Of a stretch of DNA of 64,000 bases, positions 60,807-64,000 are shown one piece after another. The notes beneath the pieces were generated by a model. That model saw nothing but the letters and a program-made list of their open reading frames with translations, ran no database searches and was not told the origin of the DNA. A program made the position numbers and the translations under genes. This DNA is from Flavobacteriaceae bacterium (GTDB taxonomy: Bacteria > Bacteroidota > Bacteroidia > Flavobacteriales > Flavobacteriaceae). The stretch is taken from positions 1 to 64,000 of the forward strand of contig CANGTL010000007.1 in assembly GCA_947456815.1 (NCBI GenBank). Direction: 5' to 3'. Each line of letters starts with the position of its first letter. Position 1 is the first letter of the stretch.

Positions 60807-62015
60807 TTACTTGTTTTTCGGAACTTCAATTGTCTCCTTTTCTAATGAAGCAATTATTTTTTCTTCTTCGGAAGTTAAGACAATCGCATTATTTGTTTGC
60901 CAGAACTTTTCCTTAAATGAAGTTGGTTTGTCATATAAATCCTTCTTTGTAAAGACCTCTTTTTTGTTGTAGGATTGATCATCTTTTTCAAAATCAGTAA
61001 CAATTAAATCACTCCTAGATTCGCTCAGATAGTCATTCTTTTTATTCCAAATATGAATTTTCAAATAGCGATTATTGTAAGACATCAAATAATTATTATT
61101 GACAACTTTGTATGCGGATTTGTACTTTGAATCAAGGAAAGCAACTTTTGCAATCAAGAAGTTTCTAGTTTTCGTATAAGATTTATGCGTTGGAGCCATA
61201 AAGACATCAACCTCGTAGATTAATTTTGTTCTTGGGTCGTATGTAATTGTTCCTTGGTAGAGCGCTTTTTCAACTTCAGGTTTGGGCACAAATGATATAG
61301 AATAGTATTCGTTTCCTGCTTTGTCTTTTTTGGACTTCAAATTGAATTCATATTCTTCATAAGCACCTTCCGAAAAAACATATTCGGTCAAGTAGGTAAA
61401 GCTATAGCCACTAATAATTCCTCTTTGCACATTTAAGAATGAACCCATCGACTCGTCTTCTTCTTCTTCACTCTTTCCCAGAAAAAAAGAACGATTCTGC
61501 AGAATAATCAATGCTGACTTGGTCTTCTTTGTTGTTCCGCTAACATGGTAATCGATTAATCCGTCTGAAAACTTTGTGTACTTGTTATTTTCTCTTACGA
61601 ATTCACGATAATACGTATGCAGCAAAATAGGTTTGTTAAATCTGGCGACAGAAGTTTCAACTACTTCTTTCAAAACCTGATGTAGCGGAACTTTTGTCAC
61701 AATGACCTCTTCTAAAACTTCTTCGCTTTGTTCTAAAAAAATAGTCTTTATTTCCTCATTAAATTCTGGCACTGGAATTATCATCGGCTTATAACCTAAA
61801 CAACTAATTACGATAGATCCGGATTTGGGTGCGTTCATCTGGAAATTTCCCTCTTCATTAGTAATAGTGCCAAGTCCAGAATTTTGGACGCCCACCGAAG
61901 CGGCAATAACAGCTTCTTTTGTAACAATATCTTTTACGACACCATGAATACTTACCGATTGCGCAGTTGTGGATAAGCAAAAAAGTAGAAATGATATGGC
62001 GAATAGATTTTTCAT
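60807..62015 (-). CDS. Secreted CarboxypepD_reg-like domain protein
   Basis: 402 aa. Signal peptide (MKNLFAISFLLFCLSTTA, before QSV), then a CarboxypepD_reg-like beta-sandwich (about 20-105; IHGVVKDIVTKEAVIAASV, ISCLGYKPMIIPV), then about 280 residues of beta-rich sequence without a TonB plug or barrel pattern. Such proteins are frequent in Flavobacteriia, function unknown. Confidence 0.8.
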   Translation of the reverse strand: MKNLFAISFLLFCLSTTAQSVSIHGVVKDIVTKEAVIAASVGVQNSGLGTITNEEGNFQMNAPKSGSIVISCLGYKPMIIPVPEFNEEIKTIFLEQSEEVLEEVIVTKVPLHQVLKEVVETSVARFNKPILLHTYYREFVRENNKYTKFSDGLIDYHVSGTTKKTKSALIILQNRSFFLGKSEEEEDESMGSFLNVQRGIISGYSFTYLTEYVFSEGAYEEYEFNLKSKKDKAGNEYYSISFVPKPEVEKALYQGTITYDPRTKLIYEVDVFMAPTHKSYTKTRNFLIAKVAFLDSKYKSAYKVVNNNYLMSYNNRYLKIHIWNKKNDYLSESRSDLIVTDFEKDDQSYNKKEVFTKKDLYDKPTSFKEKFWQTNNAIVLTSEEEKIIASLEKETIEVPKNK

Positions 62016-62106
62016 AGGAATGAATTTTGGTTTAGGCTAATTTAAAATATTTATCTAAGGAATAAAAACAAAAGCATTTTTTTGCTCAAAATCTTGTTGG
62101 AAATCA

Positions 62107-62114
62107 TACTTTTG
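62107..62114 (+). promoter_or_regulatory. -7 element upstream of the DUF7935-like gene
   Basis: TACTTTTG (TAnnTTTG), implied transcription start near 62119, between an upstream non-ATG start at 62082 and ATG 62133. Confidence 0.45.
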
Positions 62115-62132
62115 CCATCAAAATTATTTCTA

Positions 62133-62654
62133 ATGGACACCACCAAAATCATCGAACTTTTAGCCTATACAATTCCGTCGCTAATAACCGGAGGCGTTGC
62201 TTATTATTTGTTTACCGCCTACTTCAACGACCAGCAAAATACCCGTCGTTGGTTACTCCAAAAAGAAAATCAAAAAGATGCTTTGCCTTTGCGACTGCAA
62301 GCTTTCGAGCGCATGGCTTTGTTTTTAGAGCGCATCAATCCAACCAAACTGCTCATTCGAATCAAACCACTTTCAGACAACAAACACGACTACGAAAACC
62401 TTGTCATTGCACAAATCGAACAGGAATTCGAGCACAACTTAACGCAGCAAATTTACATGACCGACGAATGTTGGACTGTTATCATCACGGCGAAAAACGC
62501 CACCATTCAAATGATTCGCAAAGCCAATATGAGCGAACGTGTTGACAGCGCAGACAAATTGCGTGAAGTGATTTTGTCTGACTTAATGGAAAAAGCGACA
62601 CCAAGTAGCGCCGCTTTGAGTTATTTGAAAAATGAGTTGAATGGGTTTCTTTAA
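62133..62654 (+). CDS. DUF7935-like membrane-anchored protein
   Basis: 173 aa from this start. One N-terminal membrane helix (IPSLITGGVAYYLFTAYF) precedes a soluble helical domain (RLQAFERMALFLERINPTKLL, EFEHNLTQQIYMTDECW). The family is common in Bacteroidota and of unknown function; the DUF7935 label is from memory. I chose ATG 62133 because a -7 element at 62107 lies inside the longer reading frame that opens at 62082, and the hydrophobic segment starts properly from here. Confidence 0.75.
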   Translation: MDTTKIIELLAYTIPSLITGGVAYYLFTAYFNDQQNTRRWLLQKENQKDALPLRLQAFERMALFLERINPTKLLIRIKPLSDNKHDYENLVIAQIEQEFEHNLTQQIYMTDECWTVIITAKNATIQMIRKANMSERVDSADKLREVILSDLMEKATPSSAALSYLKNELNGFL

Positions 62655-62700
62655 GCTGCTGAGTTGCTGAGTGCCTAAGTAGCTAAGTTTTTAGAGTTGC
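62654..62700. repeat. Degenerate word-repeat block left of element copy 3
   Basis: Contains TTGCTGAGTGCCTAAG (62664-62679), which pairs with CTCAGGCACTCAGCAA at 62830-62845 on the far side of the palindromic element. Confidence 0.6.
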
Positions 62701-62730
62701 TAAACAATGTGTGCTTTCTTTTTTAAATCA

Positions 62731-62808
62731 GGAGCTAATCCGGCTAAACACTATATCTTTTGCGCTGAACAACAGCACAAAAGGATGCCGTTATTATCCG
62801 GGCTATGG
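62731..62808 (+). repeat. Interspersed palindromic element, copy 3
   Basis: Begins GGAGCTAATCCGGCT and ends ATCCGGGCTATGG; inner stem CTTTTGCGCTG / CAGCACAAAAGG. It is the shortest copy and lies between convergent DUF7935-like and guaB genes, where it may also terminate transcription. Confidence 0.75.
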
Positions 62809-62849
62809 CAATACGTAGACCGAGAGAAGCTCAGGCACTCAGCAAATTC

Positions 62850-64000
62850 CTACCTAGAATAATTCGGTGCTTCCTTCGTAATCGTCACATTATGCGGATG
62901 ACTTTCATTAATGCCACTCGCTGTAATCCTTACAAATCTTCCAGTATCTTGCAAAGTCGGAATATCTTTCGAGCCGCAATAACCCATTCCAGCTCTTAGT
63001 CCACCTATGAATTGCTGCATGCTTTCGTTCAATTCGCCTTTATACGGAACACGACCGACAATGCCTTCCGGAACCAATTTCTTCACATCGTCTTCCACAT
63101 CCTGAAAGTATCTATCTTTCGAGCCTTCTTGCATCGCTTCTACCGAACCCATGCCTCGGTATGATTTAAACTTTCTTCCTTCAAAAATAATCGTCTCGCC
63201 CGGAGATTCTTTCGTTCCTGCTAATAATGATCCTAACATGACACTATCGGCTCCGGCAGCAATCGCTTTGGGAATATCTCCAGTATAACGAATCCCACCG
63301 TCGGCAATGACAGGAACACCACTGCCTTTGATTGCAGCAGCCACTTCTAATACTGCGGAAAACTGTGGAAATCCCACGCCAGCGACTACTCTCGTCGTAC
63401 AAATAGATCCTGGTCCAATACCCACTTTCACCCCATCAGCTCCATTCTCAACCAAGAATTTTGCTGCTTCAGCGGTGGCGATATTACCAACGATAACATC
63501 CAATTTTGGAAATTTACCTTTGATTTCTTTTAATACATTAACAACCCCTTGTGTATGTCCATGTGCAGTATCAATAATAATCGCATCCACGCCCGCATTA
63601 ACCAATGCTTCTGCTCGTAAGAAAGCATCTGCTGTAACGCCAATCGCTGCAGCTACGCGCAATCGTCCAAAGACATCTTTGTTGGCTATGGGTTTTTGGG
63701 TGAGTTTGGTGATATCTCGAAAAGTAATCAATCCAACCAATTTATAATCGGCATTGACCACCGGTAATTTTTCAATTTTATGTCCTTGCAAAACTACTTC
63801 TGCTTGCTCGAGCGATGTTCCTTCTGCCACCGTAATCAAATTAGAACTCGTCATCACTTCAACAATAGGTCTTGTACTATTCTTCTCAAAACGCAAATCG
63901 CGATTCGTTACAATTCCTTTTAGTTTTTTGTTCTCATCAACGATGGGAATACCACCAATTCCAAATTCTTTCATCGCATTCTTGGCATCCGCTACAGTTG
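62850..64000 (-). CDS. guaB: IMP dehydrogenase (5' end outside window)
   Basis: It oxidises IMP to XMP in GTP synthesis. The frame is open to the window edge; residues TVADAKNA precede the internal Met at 63974. Visible: part of the CBS-domain pair ([40 protein letters not shown]), the catalytic loop [17 protein letters not shown] with its Cys, [18 protein letters not shown] and the flap ending at [10 protein letters not shown]. Expected full length is about 490 aa, so about 110 residues are missing. It is convergent with the DUF7935-like gene. Confidence 0.96.
   Translation of the reverse strand, partial: TVADAKNAMKEFGIGGIPIVDENKKLKGIVTNRDLRFEKNSTRPIVEVMTSSNLITVAEGTSLEQAEVVLQGHKIEKLPVVNADYKLVGLITFRDITKLTQKPIANKDVFGRLRVAAAIGVTADAFLRAEALVNAGVDAIIIDTAHGHTQGVVNVLKEIKGKFPKLDVIVGNIATAEAAKFLVENGADGVKVGIGPGSICTTRVVAGVGFPQFSAVLEVAAAIKGSGVPVIADGGIRYTGDIPKAIAAGADSVMLGSLLAGTKESPGETIIFEGRKFKSYRGMGSVEAMQEGSKDRYFQDVEDDVKKLVPEGIVGRVPYKGELNESMQQFIGGLRAGMGYCGSKDIPTLQDTGRFVRITASGINESHPHNVTITKEAPNYSR

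Overview
This is a contiguous piece of chromosome from a member of the Bacteroidota, almost certainly Flavobacteriaceae and Flavobacterium-like. The evidence is low G+C, many TAnnTTTG-type -7 promoter elements, a fused CcoN/CcoO cbb3 oxidase, and lineage-typical families (DUF5606, CAL67264, 2TM-domain proteins, GxxExxY, CarboxypepD_reg-like proteins). About 57 protein genes fill the window; both ends cut genes (a TPR protein at the left edge, IMP dehydrogenase at the right). I see no rRNA, tRNA, CRISPR array, prophage or insertion sequence, and no gene-free stretch longer than 300 bases.

Layout. 1-6.6 kb: TPR protein, aroE, a secreted helical protein, a large DUF349 protein and hemN. 6.6-16.2 kb: a microaerobic respiration locus read leftward, ccoI then ccoS-ccoNO-ccoQ-ccoP-ccoG-ccoH, a TauE/SafE-type membrane protein and a small DUF465 gene, with a divergent FNR-family regulator. 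16.2-21.6 kb: housekeeping (mazG, DUF5606, def, ruvX, dapD) and two secreted unknowns. 21.6-35.5 kb: envelope genes, comprising an LTA-synthase-like enzyme, a GT9-GT2 fusion, a Kdo-kinase-like protein, a YejM/PbgA-like protein and an eight-gene pseudaminic acid operon. 35.5-40 kb: tsaC, GxxExxY, cca, ctaA and a CDP-alcohol phosphatidyltransferase. 40-46 kb: a LytS/LytR-type two-component operon with three 2TM domains, and a TonB-dependent receptor. 46-64 kb: corA, hutI, hutG, a DEAD-box helicase, ettA, holA, an HsdR_N-type protein, a GT2 enzyme, an OmpA lipoprotein, a second tsaC-like gene, a PcrA-type helicase, a CarboxypepD_reg protein, a DUF7935-like gene and guaB.

The clearest regulatory signal is an FNR-like regulon. 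A box TGAY-N4-RTCA lies before hemN, ccoS and ccoI, and in all three its centre is exactly 29.5 bp upstream of the first base of a TAnnTTTG-like -7 element, equivalent to class II activation near -41.5. The ccoI box also sits in the fnr promoter and probably gives autoregulation. The geometry implies that hemN starts at 5178, not 5139. The regulon joins anaerobic haem synthesis, a high-affinity oxidase, its copper-supplying ATPase and the regulator.

A second theme is small repeats that have altered gene starts. Three copies of a palindromic intergenic element (about 80-110 bp) occur: one gives holA a false N-terminal extension, and one ends six bases before the apparent CTG start of ctaA. The GxxExxY gene lies between imperfect inverted repeats, the right one of which contains the GTG start of cca. 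Several intergenic gaps hold degenerate word-repeat blocks.
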